Below are positions 13,096 to 25,338 of a DNA stretch of 64,000 nucleotides, in pieces. Below the pieces are notes generated by a model, which was not told the origin of the DNA, ran no database searches, and worked only from the letters and a program-made list of their open reading frames with translations. Position 1 is the first letter of the stretch. Each line of letters opens with the position of its first letter. The position numbers and the translations under genes are program-made. The stretch comes from Ectobius pallidus (taxonomy: Eukaryota; Arthropoda; Insecta; Blattodea; Ectobiidae): assembly GCA_964059195.1 (NCBI GenBank), contig CAXKWD010000001.1, positions 155,360,532 through 155,424,531 on the forward strand, given 5' to 3'.

Positions 13096-14917
13096 AAAGT
13101 TTGCAGTTAATGTTTTTCTAATGTAGGCTATTATTTGTTTCTTTTTTGACGCCATAACTTAAATTTACTATATACTGTATACTGACTAAAATACTGTAGA
13201 AAAACTATATACTATGTAATGAAAACGCAGAATGTAATGTAGAGTAAGACTAGTTGAAGAACTTACTGTATAAGATATTATAAAATTGTGAATTGAAATA
13301 CATTTCAATATTACCAACCCTTTATGTACCCATGAGCAATTCATTAATGAGAGCAAATAGGTTATACAGATTTATGAGACAATTTGAAATTGGTTAGTGC
13401 TTTCAAGAGTGTGATTAGGTGCAGATAAGCAGAGTATTATGACTTACTGGATTTTTAATGGAAGCTTATACAGACGTTGATCGTCCGTGCACTGTCCCTC
13501 GTCATTTATCCCCATAAATCCGGAGGATATATCTAAATATACCAGCAAGGATTATATACCTAGGTATGTCAGCAGCTTAAATGAAGCGATGCAAACCGCC
13601 TACTCCTTTTTTGAAAATAAAAATAAAATGAACGCAACCAGGCTATGCAGTTTTTTAAAATAAAAAATGTAATGAACACAAACAGGCAGTAATAGTTATG
13701 TAATATGAGATCATTAATGAAACTCATTAAAATAATCAGTTTAATACTGCATTTTCACATTACTTGTCAATCATCTTCAAGTTTGTACTGTATACGTAAT
13801 AATTTGAGATATAATTACACGCCAGGGAATTTAGATTTATTATTTATTTATTTATATAATACTTTAATACTTATTGGCCCTTGTCCTCGATTCCTTTCAG
13901 AGGCCTCTATATGTACTGTACAATTTTCAATTTACTAATTTATAATTACATAGGTTACCTAAACTATTTATAACTTAATCTAAAGAATATATAATAAAGA
14001 AATAAAAAAGTTTAACAATTTAAGTAGAAAAACAAAACATTGATAACTTAATAATATACTAACTACAGTACGTGTCGAATCCGGGGTTTTTGTGGATTTT
14101 TGATGAATGATGATGAATGGGAGTTCGCGCCTAAGCATATCACACCTTTCACAGATGCAGTACACTCCCGCGTCCTCACTACCATCTCATCAACCAGGTG
14201 AGTACCAGTCGTCACCAGAATCCTTAGTCTGGAAGCCAGACTTCAGGCATCGGCGTCAACCAGTAGATCACTCTGGCACCAAGAAGTCATATCCAGGTGT
14301 TTGTTGTCTTTTATTTGTAATTTGTCTTACGTCATGTATCCTTGTGTGTCTTATATCATACGTCTTATTGCCTTTCTGTGTCTGCTATTTATATAGTCTT
14401 CTTTCGCTTTCTGGGAAACTTTATTTGCTGCTAGCAGCCAATGTAGTTGTGTTACACAAGTACGTTGTGATAAGGGCCAGGCCTGTGACCAGATGAATCA
14501 CGAACTTATCAATTCGGCTCGAGAAATTTATCGCCCTTAGCGAAACCGAGTCACTGAGGCTCAGAGGCCAACACATTGCTGAGGGACCATTAGCAACCAT
14601 TATATAAACCGGAGAAGGAGCCTCCTCTTCTATGTAAACAAGTAGGCTATATTGTATTATTAAATTCTGAATTCAAGGTGATTAAAATCGAACAGCTTTA
14701 TATGATTGCATAATTATCTTGTTCCCATAAAAACAGATCGAAATTTATTTCCTTCTAACGTCAAAATACAAGAAAGAACATAGTGTGTCTTTTGCGGAAC
14801 CAAAACGTAAGAATACTACTGCGCATTTACATGGTATAAATTATGGTTTGGAACTTTATAATATATTTCTTTTTTTACTGAGAATCCTGATTTCATTAAT
14901 ATTTTAACTGTTTATTT
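13096..14917. other. AT-rich spacer with one weak open frame
   Basis: Nothing certain. The best frame is 14107-14496 on the plus strand (129 codons, ATG start). It has a serine-rich start and a hydrophobic second half, but no family resemblance and several in-frame signals of chance (poly-pyrimidine translation). A CAG/GTGAGT splice-donor consensus occurs at about 14196 inside it. I do not call it a gene. Confidence 0.4.
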
Positions 14918-14926
14918 TTAATCTAC

Positions 14927-15375
14927 GTCCACAGCTGTGACGTAGGGGATACGTTCGCTCTTCTCACGCAGCGGGCCCGGGTTCGAATCGTGGTCGGGAC
15001 AAGTTACCTAGGTGGGTTTTTTATTCTGGGGGTTTCCTCACCTGTGAGACAAATGTCGGGTAACTTTAGGTCCTTGTGGTCCCCAAATATCGGGCCGTCA
15101 TATCATCTTCATCCCATCCTCGCCTTGTTTGGAGTGAGTGTGTGTGTGGATGGTGTGTCTCGTCCTATGTGTTCGTATTGTCTCGGAGGTGACCCCGGCA
15201 TTGGGCTGATCACTCATCCGGGGAGGCCCTCCATTACCTTGTCTGGTCAAAAAAGTATGTACGTGATCCAAAAATAATCCCTCTCCCGACACGTCGCGAC
15301 CCTGTAAGGCCCGGGCGGCATGGGTAGCTTAAATCCTAAAAGGGTGAGGTAAAACTGAGACAAAGAAAGAAAGTA
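14927..15375 (+). mobile_element. tRNA-derived SINE, family S3, with target duplication
   Basis: A B box (GGGTTCGAATCG) lies at about 14990. A 300-bp GC-richer body and a degenerate A-rich tail (GACAAAGAAAGAAAG) follow. The 9-mer TTAATCTAC flanks the unit at 14918-14926 and 15376-15384, which sets the borders at 449 bp. A 95-codon open frame inside it is a by-product of the SINE body. Confidence 0.75.
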
Positions 15376-15384
15376 TTAATCTAC

Positions 15385-16096
15385 TTTTAATTATCTTTAA
15401 GTTTTTAAAGACTTTCCTTTCATTTTGTTAGATCATATTTCTTCCAGTTGTTTCTATTTCTGCCTATCACTGCGTCACTCTCCTGCTACTTAAATCTACA
15501 TTAACTAAACAGCAATCTGTGAACATAAATGTTTACTTAACTTGAATTCATGTTCGAAGCCTAGCTATCACAGTGCGCAAACGTATGCAGTGGTCAGAAT
15601 ATTGGAACATCCACTTTAAATTTACCGCAATATCTATGAAGTACCGGTTAACTACTACACAACAATTTTCGGCTAAATAACAAACCGCATATTTGGTCCA
15701 TGTGCATGTTTGACATTTGTGGGAGTACATGGATAATAACTGTGAACTATGCGGACACGGTGAACTTGTAATTAAAATTGCGAATGCTAGTTCAGAAACG
15801 TGGAGTTTTTCAGTAGTAATTAGGTAGGAAAACAAGTGGGGAATTTTAATGATTGATTTGCTTTACCAACTCATTTTAAAATGCAATCAAGTTCAGAGTT
15901 CGTTAGGCTTAATTAAGCTATTCAGTGCAGACTACTACTGTTTATATTACAAATTCAGTGGAATTCTGTGGTTTGCAGTTATACAGTTTAGTTCTTAATA
16001 AATCCACTTAATAACCATGCGATATTATTCCGGTTAAACCCACGCATTCCAAGCATTCAGAACACACTAGTCTTTTCCCATATCCTTTAATCTTCT
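15385..16096. other. Spacer, nothing recognisable
   Basis: No gene, RNA or known repeat seen. Confidence 0.5.
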
Positions 16097-16109
16097 GAAG
16101 AAATCTGAA

Positions 16110-16523
16110 AGCTCCGTATGGAGACCGGAGGGTAAGAATAGTCTCAACGTAGTTCATGCGTGTCGTAAAAGACGACCAAAATGGACACCCGGTGCCTGTG
16201 AGTATAACTGGGCCATCCTGTCTCCTGGGGATATAAATGAGGAGGCTGGGAAGGTAACCCATCAAACCAATCCACGTTGGGCTAATCACCTATGTAGAGG
16301 AAAAGAGATTCAGAGGAATAACAGTAGCCTCGGACTGGACGGATCCACACGAAGACAACCGCAATGAAAAAGGGATATGAAATTTGGAACATGGAATAAG
16401 GATCGGACAGAAACGTGGTAAAACAGTTGTGGAAATTAAGAGAATGTGTGAGAATAGAGCGGAGTGGGAGAGATGGAAGGACGAGGATACCCCGACGCCT
16501 GACGGCATAAGGGATAAGAAGAA
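16110..16523 (+). mobile_element. Retroposon with (AAG)n tail and 13-bp target duplication
   Basis: The 13-mer GAAGAAATCTGAA occurs at 16097-16109 and again at 16524-16536, directly after an AAG-repeat tail. The element between starts AGCTCCGTATGGAGACCGG and contains a motif (GTGTCGTAAAAGACGAC) that I recall as recurrent in insect repeats. The last 150 bp in the plus frame (ENRAEWERWKDEDTPTPDG) resembles the extreme C-terminus of some insect LINE reading frames. It could therefore be a 5'-truncated LINE or a SINE with a LINE tail. The 3' part of the duplication could be inflated by the GAA tail. Confidence 0.65.
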
Positions 16524-16536
16524 GAAGAAATCTGAA

Positions 16537-17716
16537 TATGTTGGCATCTTACACATTACACAGTATCTTAGGTAATCATGTTACCTTCTGATCTAATTTT
16601 TACAATAAATTCTGATGTCATTGGTTACTGTTTATATAGTTCATATCTGGGTCTTTTTTATTTATAATTTTTTTAACGGTCAAATTGCCCGTTATTTTGT
16701 TCATTAAAACCTGTAGAATCGATATAACACAAGCACCATTTTATGGTAGGAATATTGCATATATGAGTAAGCAAAAAAAAATGTTATTTCTACAAAGGCT
16801 TTAAAGTCAGTTATCTCAAAAACAAGTTTTATGACATTGGCCCTTTTAGAACCAAGCCACAGAAATATCAGTAGAGCTATTCCTAGTCCTGTTTGCTCGC
16901 CAAAACTAAAACATGTTTTACTTTCTTTGCCCATACCATAGGTAATGGGTACAGGAAGTAGGCAATTGTGTCTGACGCCGAAATTCAGTTGTGTTTTTAA
17001 CATATATGCATGTACATATATACTGAATCCAGAAATACTATGTTCAGAAACATGTATGTGCATGTCTGTGAACACCCTAGTTCCAGAAAATCGCATGAAA
17101 ACAAAATTTGTATTTGGGTTAAGTATCTTCTAGGGATGTGACACGAAGATTGACGACGACTTTCTTTTATTTTTAAGGGGCCTCGTATTCTGTATCAGAA
17201 AGTGAGAATGAATTAACTTATTGGTCAATTTTAGAGTAAAGAAAGTTACGTGAGTGCATTAATCATATTTTATTTAGTTTATGTACCCTTCGGGGATGTG
17301 ATAAGATGTGGTAACGACATACGCTTCATTTTTATAACCAATTTACATGAAGAGCATGTCATAAATCACAAACCTATATTAGGCCTATACTAACAGGTAA
17401 ACTTCTATTTGGGTAGAAGAAGTTATCTGAGTTACACATCAGATTTTTTTTATTTTTATTTTTATTTTTATTTAAGTCATATCTTGCAAACAAAGCCGCT
17501 TTGAGTGGGGTTTGGGACAAATGAACGTGTAAGTTTTCAATGTTCTGCTTTATTGCTATAAGTGAGGTTAGAGAACGTCTTGTGTTTCTCATAAGTTTCA
17601 TTCATACTCAAAAAGATCATATACCGAAACAAATAAATAAATAAATTATAATTAGAAATACTATTATAAAACTCTTACTTTCTATTAACGCCGTTTTTAT
17701 GCTTAATTAGCTTTCA
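16537..17716. other. Spacer with an (ATTTT)n tract
   Basis: No gene seen. A pentanucleotide (ATTTT)n tract lies at about 17439-17473. Confidence 0.5.
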
Positions 17717-18008
17717 GTCAGTCCACGTGGTCTAGAGGTTAGCGTCGCTGGCTACGGGTGCGTAGGCCCAGGTTCTATCCCGGTACCACCTCGGTTTTTT
17801 CTGAGGCAGGGAGGTCTTGTACGAGATGCAATCAACCTCGTGATACAAATTGAGGAGCTACTTGATAAAGAAATAGCGGTTCCGATCACGGAAACCACTA
17901 TTAACGACCGTGGGTGTCGGCATGTTGACCACATGCCTCCCAATACTGCAATGTGCCTATGGTAGATGGCGCAGGGTCATGTAGTAAGCCTAGTTCCTTT
18001 ATGTATGT
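17717..18008 (+). mobile_element. tRNA-derived SINE, family S1, near full length
   Basis: A box (GTGGTCTAGAGGTTAGCGTC) near 17729 and B box (CAGGTTCTATCCC) near 17769. The body matches the reverse complement of 1319-1640 (GAGGAGCTACTTGATAAAG, CCGTGGGTGTCGGCATG). It is the best-preserved S1 copy and defines the family head. Confidence 0.75.
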
Positions 18009-19182
18009 AGTTTTAGATTTTTGTCAGGAAACAACCAACTGTTCCATAATCTACTATTGCCCGGAAAGGTGGATTTTATGAGAGTTACTGCATAAAACGA
18101 TAACACCTTAATGCGCAGTATGTGATGACGAAACACGTAAAAGAATGTAACGATACCCAAACCACCACCTACACACTGGAAACCAGTAAGCCGATAAGGT
18201 GAGCTGTCCCCTTGATGATCCGTCTAAGTTAACCTAACCTAAGCAGGATGTAGGCTAGCTCTATCACAGATACAATACAACACGAACGATAAAAATAGTC
18301 GAAATTCTAGTCATTACAGTGAACTGATGGTTTGCCTACACAGTATAGTGTGCTATGATTACTTTAATGACAGGTTATGTCCTAAAATACTAGTAGAACT
18401 TTATTGTACCTATCTATGTTGGCAGCTGATAAATCGATCTCTCCCATCTGGCCGTGTCCATCATGCTTTACAATATTCACGGATGTCACTGTAAGGGATT
18501 CCACAACACTGTACCAGCGAAACAATGCGGTCTTCACAACAATACAACACAAACAAACTTTATAAAAACGCAGCGATTCCAACCACTTCCTTCCCTCCTG
18601 AGCACATATACCAACGCACTCTTGTGTGTGTTGGGAGCATCGCAAAACAACATACGATCGTGTCTCTGCCGTACAGTCCCTGCCACAACGTAGTAAACAG
18701 ATGCAGTCCAGAAAATGGGAGAAACGAGTTCTGTATTAGACATCTGATCCCAGTAATAATTCACACGGGTAGAGAAATAATCTTAAAGACTGCAGCGTTA
18801 TGGACTATTTTTAAAGAGAAATTTAAACTACATAATTCAAATACCAGTATAGCTTAACTGAAATTATTGTAAATATATAAATACCGCATTAAAACTAAAA
18901 CTCGAGATAAGAAAAGACATTAACAAATCTTCGTACAAAATTAATTAGTAAACCTGCCTAAAAGTTGCTAGACCATTAGATAACATAGAAGCATATCAGT
19001 GCCTTCGGTACATTATTTTGTGCCAAGCTATTGTACTTACTTGTTTTCGACAGTCTGTTTCAACTCTAATACAGTATATTTACCGATATCAAATTTATCT
19101 TCCGAAGACTACGTGTTGATTTATTATTTAGTTTCTTTCTTATGCCGTGTAAGAGGCTTGCATGTATGCATACTAACTAAAC
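18009..19182. other. Spacer, nothing recognisable
   Basis: Several overlapping short frames occur around 18380-18860 on both strands, but none resembles a known family. A two-unit CCTAA stretch near 18230 is too short to call telomeric. Confidence 0.5.
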
Positions 19183-19322
19183 TCCGTGGCGCGACATCCC
19201 CGAAGGGACAAGGCCTACCACCCGACTGCTGCGTCAACCTATAGGCAGATGGCAGGATTGGGGGGGATGTGGTTAGCATGCCGACAACCACGGCCGTTAA
19301 TGGTGGTTTCCATGACCGGATG
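19183..19322 (-). mobile_element. SINE family S1, 3' fragment
   Basis: It matches the 3' half of the S1 copies (shared phrases GGCCTACCACCCGACTGCTG, GATGTGGTTAGCATGCCG, AATGGTGGTTTCCATGACCG). The tRNA-like head is missing, as expected for a truncated insertion. Confidence 0.7.
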
Positions 19323-19329
19323 TAGGCCT

Positions 19330-19556
19330 ACATAATAATATAATAATTCCTTTATTAGGCTACAACCAATTACGTTCACAGAATGATGAATGGAGCTCTG
19401 ATGGAATGATATATGGCAGGGGAAAGAGGAGCACTCCGAGAAAACCTGCCCAGACTCCATTTTGTCCACCACAAATTCCACCTGCATCCACCGAGATTCG
19501 ATCCCGGGTCCCAGTGGTGGAAGGCGAGCTGTCTAACCACTAATCTATGGGGGTGG
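19330..19556 (-). mobile_element. tRNA-derived SINE, family S4
   Basis: On the minus strand an A box (TAGATTAGTGGTTAGACAGC) and a B box (GGGATCGAATCTC) are followed by a body and an ATT-rich tail at 19330-19355. It is unrelated in body sequence to S1-S3 and lies directly beside an S1 fragment. Confidence 0.7.
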
Positions 19557-21392
19557 CCTTTGCATGTATGTAGGCCTAAGATAGGCTAAAAATACTGAAC
19601 ATACCTCGGAAAATATTATAATATTAAGAAATCACCATGGCGTTATTTCGAATTCAGAACCACTTTTTTATTAATCGGTTAAAAATACAACACTGGAACA
19701 TTTATTTGGTTTGATTTAGTCTAATGACATTAAAATCATTCAAATAAACAATACTGACGACTGGATGCAAGGATGAAGCGATGGTAGCTCCAAGTTTACT
19801 TAGCATTAACGGAAAGAGAAAGAAGGTGTTTAATAGTACATTACGCAACGAGCCTATTATGACAATTATTAAGACACGAGAATGTTGTGGCGCTCATATC
19901 AATTTTCTTACAACAGTATTAATTAGCATTACGGGCAAGTTGCGTACGACTGTTTTTCTTCGACCATAATTAAATATCTAAGATTTGAGTCTATAGATTC
20001 TTCAAACAAACGAGTTGGCTGACCTCTTCGATCGCCTTTTGCTATAGGTGGCAGGTGACGGCGTGGAGGTAGTTAAAGGAATTCTCTCGGCGTTTTAACC
20101 TCAAAGCTAGGAACAAAATGAAGTCAATTTAGAACAATATTAAAATTAACCCGAACAGAATTGATATTATTTTAAAAACAAATAAATGCAGTTTGATGCT
20201 GCTTTGAAGGCTTGAAAATTGTTCCATGTTCAATATTAAACTATGTCACAACGATAGCCTAATGTTTTAATTAAATTCTGCGCCTTAATATATAACTTCT
20301 TAGGTTTCTCCAAATATGATATAATAATATATTATGGAAGTCTTTCATATCAATTCCTCTATGCTTCCTTAACTTCCTTGTAATTATAATACGCCTACCA
20401 CTCTCACCCATGCTAAGAACGAATTCATTTGTTAATAAATTACATAGGCCTACTTAATGAATATTTGCTATTCAGACTACGGTAGTTCATTGGCCAATAA
20501 AAATACGACTCACCATCCTCCTCTTCTTTCCTATTACTTATTCAGATGGAACAACTAAACTAACTCCGCTTTGAATAATTATATAAACAACTTCTAACCT
20601 GACTCTCTCACATAACATAAATAGTTGAAGCTCTAAAAATAAAATATCCGTGAACTAAATAAGGAGATAGTATCTACGCCTTTATTGTATGTCGTGTTCA
20701 TCAGATAATAAAATCATAATGTGTGGGTACTATTGTAAATACTGTACAGTGAAGGATAATATAGAAGGCAGACAGTAAAGAAGATGCATGGGGTCTGATT
20801 TTTTCTCTAAATTGTGAAAGCGAAACAGTAGAGTTTAAACTGTTTTCTTTGTAACTTCATTACGTTATTCAAAAAGTTAAATTAAGGTTAGGTGCACGCA
20901 AGATGGCGCGTGTAGATGACGTCAGCTCACGCGAGCACTTTCTTTTGTTGCTACAAGTGATTAATGTGTCCCTTAACATTAATTACACTGACGTCTTACA
21001 CCGTGTTGAAGTACTCCCGATCTGATTTTCAAACTGTGGCTCGTGTGCCTGCCCTCGTTGTTTACGATATTTAAAGAAAAAACTGTTATTTATGGTGTAT
21101 AAAAATGTATATTTCTCAAGTTAAACAATTATACTGTCGGTAATGTTTGTATTTGTCTCATAAGCTGGGGATGGGTGAAGGAAAAGTTATTAACCGACGG
21201 GGAGAAAGTATTTAGTATAAATAAAAGCGTAGTAAGGGAATGTGGAAGTCTTGAATCATAATATAACTATAGAAAAGACAGATTTTCCAATGATAGGAAA
21301 TATCATATAGCCTATATAGTGGACGTACGCATTTTGAACACACTGCAGTATTTGGGAGAGATATAGTTTGCTTTTAGATTAATCAGCAATGC
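19557..21392. other. Spacer with a small CpG-richer block
   Basis: No gene recognised. Around 20895-20935 a CpG-rich patch contains a perfect CRE palindrome (TGACGTCA, 20917-20924) just after CAAGATGGCGCG, which resembles a YY1/Pho site. See findings. Confidence 0.4.
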
Positions 21393-21682
21393 AAAGTGAT
21401 ACCTATACAGAAGGCGAAAGCCATTGAGGTTCCAGGAGGTTGAGGCTCCCAAGTTGTTAGACAATTGGCATGTGAACTTGGTAAGGTGTCAGCCTTAGCA
21501 CCTGGCTCCTGTGCCCCCAGCATTGCCCCAAGTATTCATTTATGTTAGAGGCAAAATCGACCCCAGGGCCATAGTGCCACCAGAAGGATCAATTAAAAAA
21601 TCCAAACGACCTCATAGAGAATCGAACCCGCGATCTTCCAATTTGAACAATATCTCAACCAAAATTGTCGCAGTGTATCCAC
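21393..21682 (-). mobile_element. tRNA-derived SINE, family S2, old copy
   Basis: It matches the reverse complement of the intact copy at 58693-59000 over its whole length, including the 3' end (AAAGTGATACCTATACAG) and the B box (GCGGGTTCGATTCTC). Several indels mark it as older. Confidence 0.75.
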
Positions 21683-22936
21683 ACGTAAAGAAAACAGTTC
21701 CCATATATTCTTTGTATTACTATAAAGCTTAAACAGGGATGAAAATAATTGAATTATTTAAAGAGATTTCAGCTTCAGAGAATTCATAGCCTGACTCTAC
21801 TTACCGTTTGCATTATTCTCATACCCTGTGAAATTAATAAATTATATAACCTTAATTCCAGGAAATGTAAGCTTGTACTTACATAACCCAGTTCCTGGAA
21901 TCGCCAAAGGGTTAAAGTGCTGTGTTCCAAGGACTGCAGGCTAGACTCAAACTCCAACACATTTTCATTAAAATTCCAACATATTTACTGGAATTTGAAA
22001 GACGTATCAAAAGCCACCTATATTATAGAAGCATTAATGTATTTTATAGGCCTGAAAAATATCATATTTTTATTTCAAAAAGAGTATTTCTAAAAAGTGT
22101 TCTTAAGTTAATTCATATGGGGAAAAGTTTCAAGCATTTCAAGTCATTGATTTGAGATAAGTTCATTGCAGATACAACACTTGCGACAAAGAACCCACCA
22201 CTATTTTTCGGAATCATATAGCGTCATGTCCACCAGTTTGCAATTTTAGGTTTCTCTGTTTGTGATTTTTTTTTTTTTTCACTGTGAACGTTTTATTTAT
22301 TTTTTTCGTATTTTAATGTAATTACGTATACTTAACTCGTTGCTATTGGGTTGTAAAATCTGTAGAACGGCGCTCTTTGTCTTGGGCAGCCTGCAGATGT
22401 TTTAGGCAGAATTCTAAGTAATAAGTAAGCAAAACTTTAAAATTCTTGTTTTAAATATTAAGTATAATTTTTCTTTCGCAACAAATTTGGCTAGAAATAT
22501 GGTCTGCAACAGGGTCACCAGATGGCGGACCGCGGTCCATATCCTGACCGAAGGACAGTTTTGTACGGATCGTGATGAAATTATGTATTTTCAGAAAATA
22601 ATAATGTGTCATTCTACAACCCATTTTCCCTGTGATATCCTAATGAAAAGCTTACACAGTCTCTTAATAAATAAACATCTAATGCATTTCAAACAGGTTG
22701 TTCAAAATAAAACGTTCCATTTTTCCCATTGAACATTAACCATGATGAACTTTGTGAGAAGTCTTTTTCAATTTATATGTACTTTAAATTGATTTTATTG
22801 TATTATAAATATTAAAAAAAACAATTGATATTTGTGCACTTCATTTCACTGGTATCAATTGTTGCACGTAAGATGACAATTGTTTCCAACGAAAAGTATA
22901 AGTAAACAAAGCAAGTAGGCTATACCCGAGACGAGC
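21683..22936. other. Spacer, nothing recognisable
   Basis: A small GC-rich patch at 22500-22560 (AGATGGCGGACCGCGG) stands out but has no partner in the window. Confidence 0.45.
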
Positions 22937-23054
22937 TAAGAAAAGATCTGAAGTAAACAAAACTAGTATGTCTGTCTCACTCTTAGGTCATACGAGTGAT
23001 GTGCTAGAGTGAGTCAAATATACTGGTTTTTGTTTACTTCAGCTTTCCTTCTTA
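22937..23054. mobile_element. Palindromic miniature (foldback) element
   Basis: The arm at 22937-22983 is an imperfect reverse complement of 23006-23054. Shared strings are CTGAAGTAAACAAAA and CTCACTCT, and the spacer is 22 bases. The arm length and the compactness fit a foldback-type miniature element. No target duplication was evident. Confidence 0.7.
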
Positions 23055-24578
23055 GAACGGTCAGACTTTAGGTTAGTAGAGTAGTCGGTAAACATGGTGG
23101 TAGGGGGCGGTAGAAGGAGTTGGGGAAGGCTTCGGTTTTCTGGACCGCGAAATTTCGACAATGATCTGAAACGGAACTACAAGAAAAATAATTGGTGGAC
23201 AGTGGTCTACAAGATACTATTTCAATTATTCAGGAATTATTTTACAGTTCTCAACCATTTACATGCTATTGTCATTTTTTAAATCTCAGAGAAAATAAAT
23301 AAAAACCTACTAGTGATTTTTCGAATGTTACAACCAGAACGGTATATGAGTTTCTAGATAATGTCTTAAAGACGTATTTGTAAAAATTTATAAGAGCACC
23401 GAAAGAAATTCATTTATAAAGGAAAGAATTAGGTTAATAAAATAATCTTTAAAACTAAGAAAACAGCATCCTACGGTAGAGGATATTATAGGACTACATA
23501 ATGTGCAGTACAGATTGTAAGTGAAGTAATCAAAGCTCGGATATTTCATCCGCTCATCCGATTACTGTCGTATTAAGCAAACTTGATAGGTGAGGGATTT
23601 GAGCAACGAAGCAAACAAATTACTAATAAAAGCTATTTATCTCATAGGCTAGTAAGAAGGTTATCCTTAGTGTTATAGGAAATTCGGTATCCCTACATAC
23701 AGGAATTAAACAAACAAGTTAAAAGCGCAATTCACAAGATACTATTTCAATCACATTTCCTGAGGACAAAATAGAATATAGGTTACATGACTTTAGGCTT
23801 TTCTGACGAACCTTATGGTAATATTATTGTTGGGTTTATACGGGTTTATAAGAGGAATAAAAAGTAAAAAATAGAAACTTTTGTTAATATGATCTTACCG
23901 AAATTATGTTTGCCAAAAATTCCTTACAATAATATTAATTTACAAAATATTTTATTCCATACAAAATTTCGGTAGATCTAATATTTTATTGTAAATCTAT
24001 ATTTGAACGTCTACTTATTGCTTAAGATTTTCATTTACTAGAGTAATATCGTTTTTATCTAATGTACCAAGCCTGAAAAACCTCTTGCACTTAACTTACA
24101 AACATTTTATGAGATACGGTAATTTAGTGGTTCCATTTCATGCAATGTTCAGTTTCTTTTAATGATTCTAGTCAAACGGTTCAAATTCTAGTAAAAATTG
24201 AATATTACGTCAACTTTCAAGTGTAACATTTTCTACAACCTTGTTCGAGTAGATTTTTTACGAAACCCAAATGATTTACCGGCATTTCGTCTGTTTCCGT
24301 GTAAATATGTTTGTTGTACAGCTACGATTAAACGCGTTGTTCGATTTTGTTCCAATCTGGCATAATTGTTCCTTGAACCCATAAAAAACGACATATAGGT
24401 AAGCAGTTTTATTTTTCCATATAATTTTTTGTTTTTTGTTCGCGAGGTCTACTGTTCAAATAGTACTAGTAAAAGTATCTAAAATATTATTATTATCATC
24501 CTTATTCACAACATAACTATCACCAAAACGAAGAATGCAGCTTCAACATATCTTACAGGGACATTTTATTGAACGTAA
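23055..24578. other. AT-rich spacer
   Basis: A weak inverted repeat (GATCTTACCGAAATTATGT at 23891 against its near complement at 23961-23978) is the only structure noticed. Confidence 0.5.
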
Positions 24579-24862
24579 AGTAAAATGTTCCCTAAACAGG
24601 CCACTGAGAGCCAGAGCATTTCTGAAGGTTGAGGCTCCCAGATTTTAGAGATTAGGTCCATGAAGGTGGTCAGCCTTACGCACCGGCCGCCTTTGCCTCT
24701 AGGATTGCTCCTGGTACTCAATTCTTTTAGAGGCTGAGTCAACCCCAGGGCCACCAGAAGGATTAGGCCAGTTGAAAAACTCCAACGACGTCATCGGGAA
24801 TCGAGCCCGCGACCTTCCGGTTTGTAGTGCAGCGACTCAACCACTACGCTACGTCGTATCCC
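24579..24862 (-). mobile_element. tRNA-derived SINE, family S2
   Basis: The head on the minus strand (ACGTAGCGTAGTGGTTGAG) and the B box (GCGGGCTCGATTCCC) match the plus-strand S2 copy at 58693. An open frame of about 60 codons inside it is shared with that copy because both are the same SINE, not because a protein is conserved. Confidence 0.85.
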
Positions 24863-25338
24863 TTTAATGGAAGTAGTTTAACTAATATAACTAGTGTAAG
24901 TTAGAAACAACACATAGAACAGCTGTATTGAGTATTTATTAATGCACGCGAGTTTCATTTTTGCAGCCAAGCGTTTATCGACGAGGCAGGCAGGAACGGT
25001 TCAGCAGACATCGTAACGTGACCTTGTAAGGCAGTGTCGTGAATTATTGAAATATCAGAGTTTGTGCTTTTTGTTGAAAACGGTATGCGTGGAACAGCAG
25101 ACCATATCAACTCAGCGTTCCCAGACGTAGTTCCAAGCAACAACCTTCAAATTGGTAGCATATACTTAGTACAAAAGTCGAGTACAGGTTCAGCCGTGGA
25201 TAGCTGGAGGCGTACTGTTCAGTTCATCCATAAGCATGGATTACATTGATTCACGATACGCTCTGACGAACCTGATTGTTCGATAAGTCATATAATGTGT
25301 ATAAGTTATGTAATATGCCGTACTCCTAATCATAATCA
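24863..25338. other. Spacer; part of a dispersed repeat at 25040-25115
   Basis: The stretch at 25040-25115 resembles 25952-26035 (GTGAATTATTGAAAT, GTGGAACAGCAGACCAT against their diverged counterparts). No gene seen. Confidence 0.4.

Noticed and set aside
14107..14496. 129-codon ATG frame with a splice-donor consensus inside
   Set aside because: Low-complexity hydrophobic half, no acceptor or partner exon, no recognisable domain. Kept only as a note in the spacer entry.
18225..18245. Interstitial insect telomere repeat (CCTAA)
   Set aside because: Only about two units, easily reached by chance.
24566..24754. Protein-like similarity between this minus-strand frame and 58808-59044
   Set aside because: Both are translations of SINE family S2; the similarity is at DNA level across non-coding parts as well.
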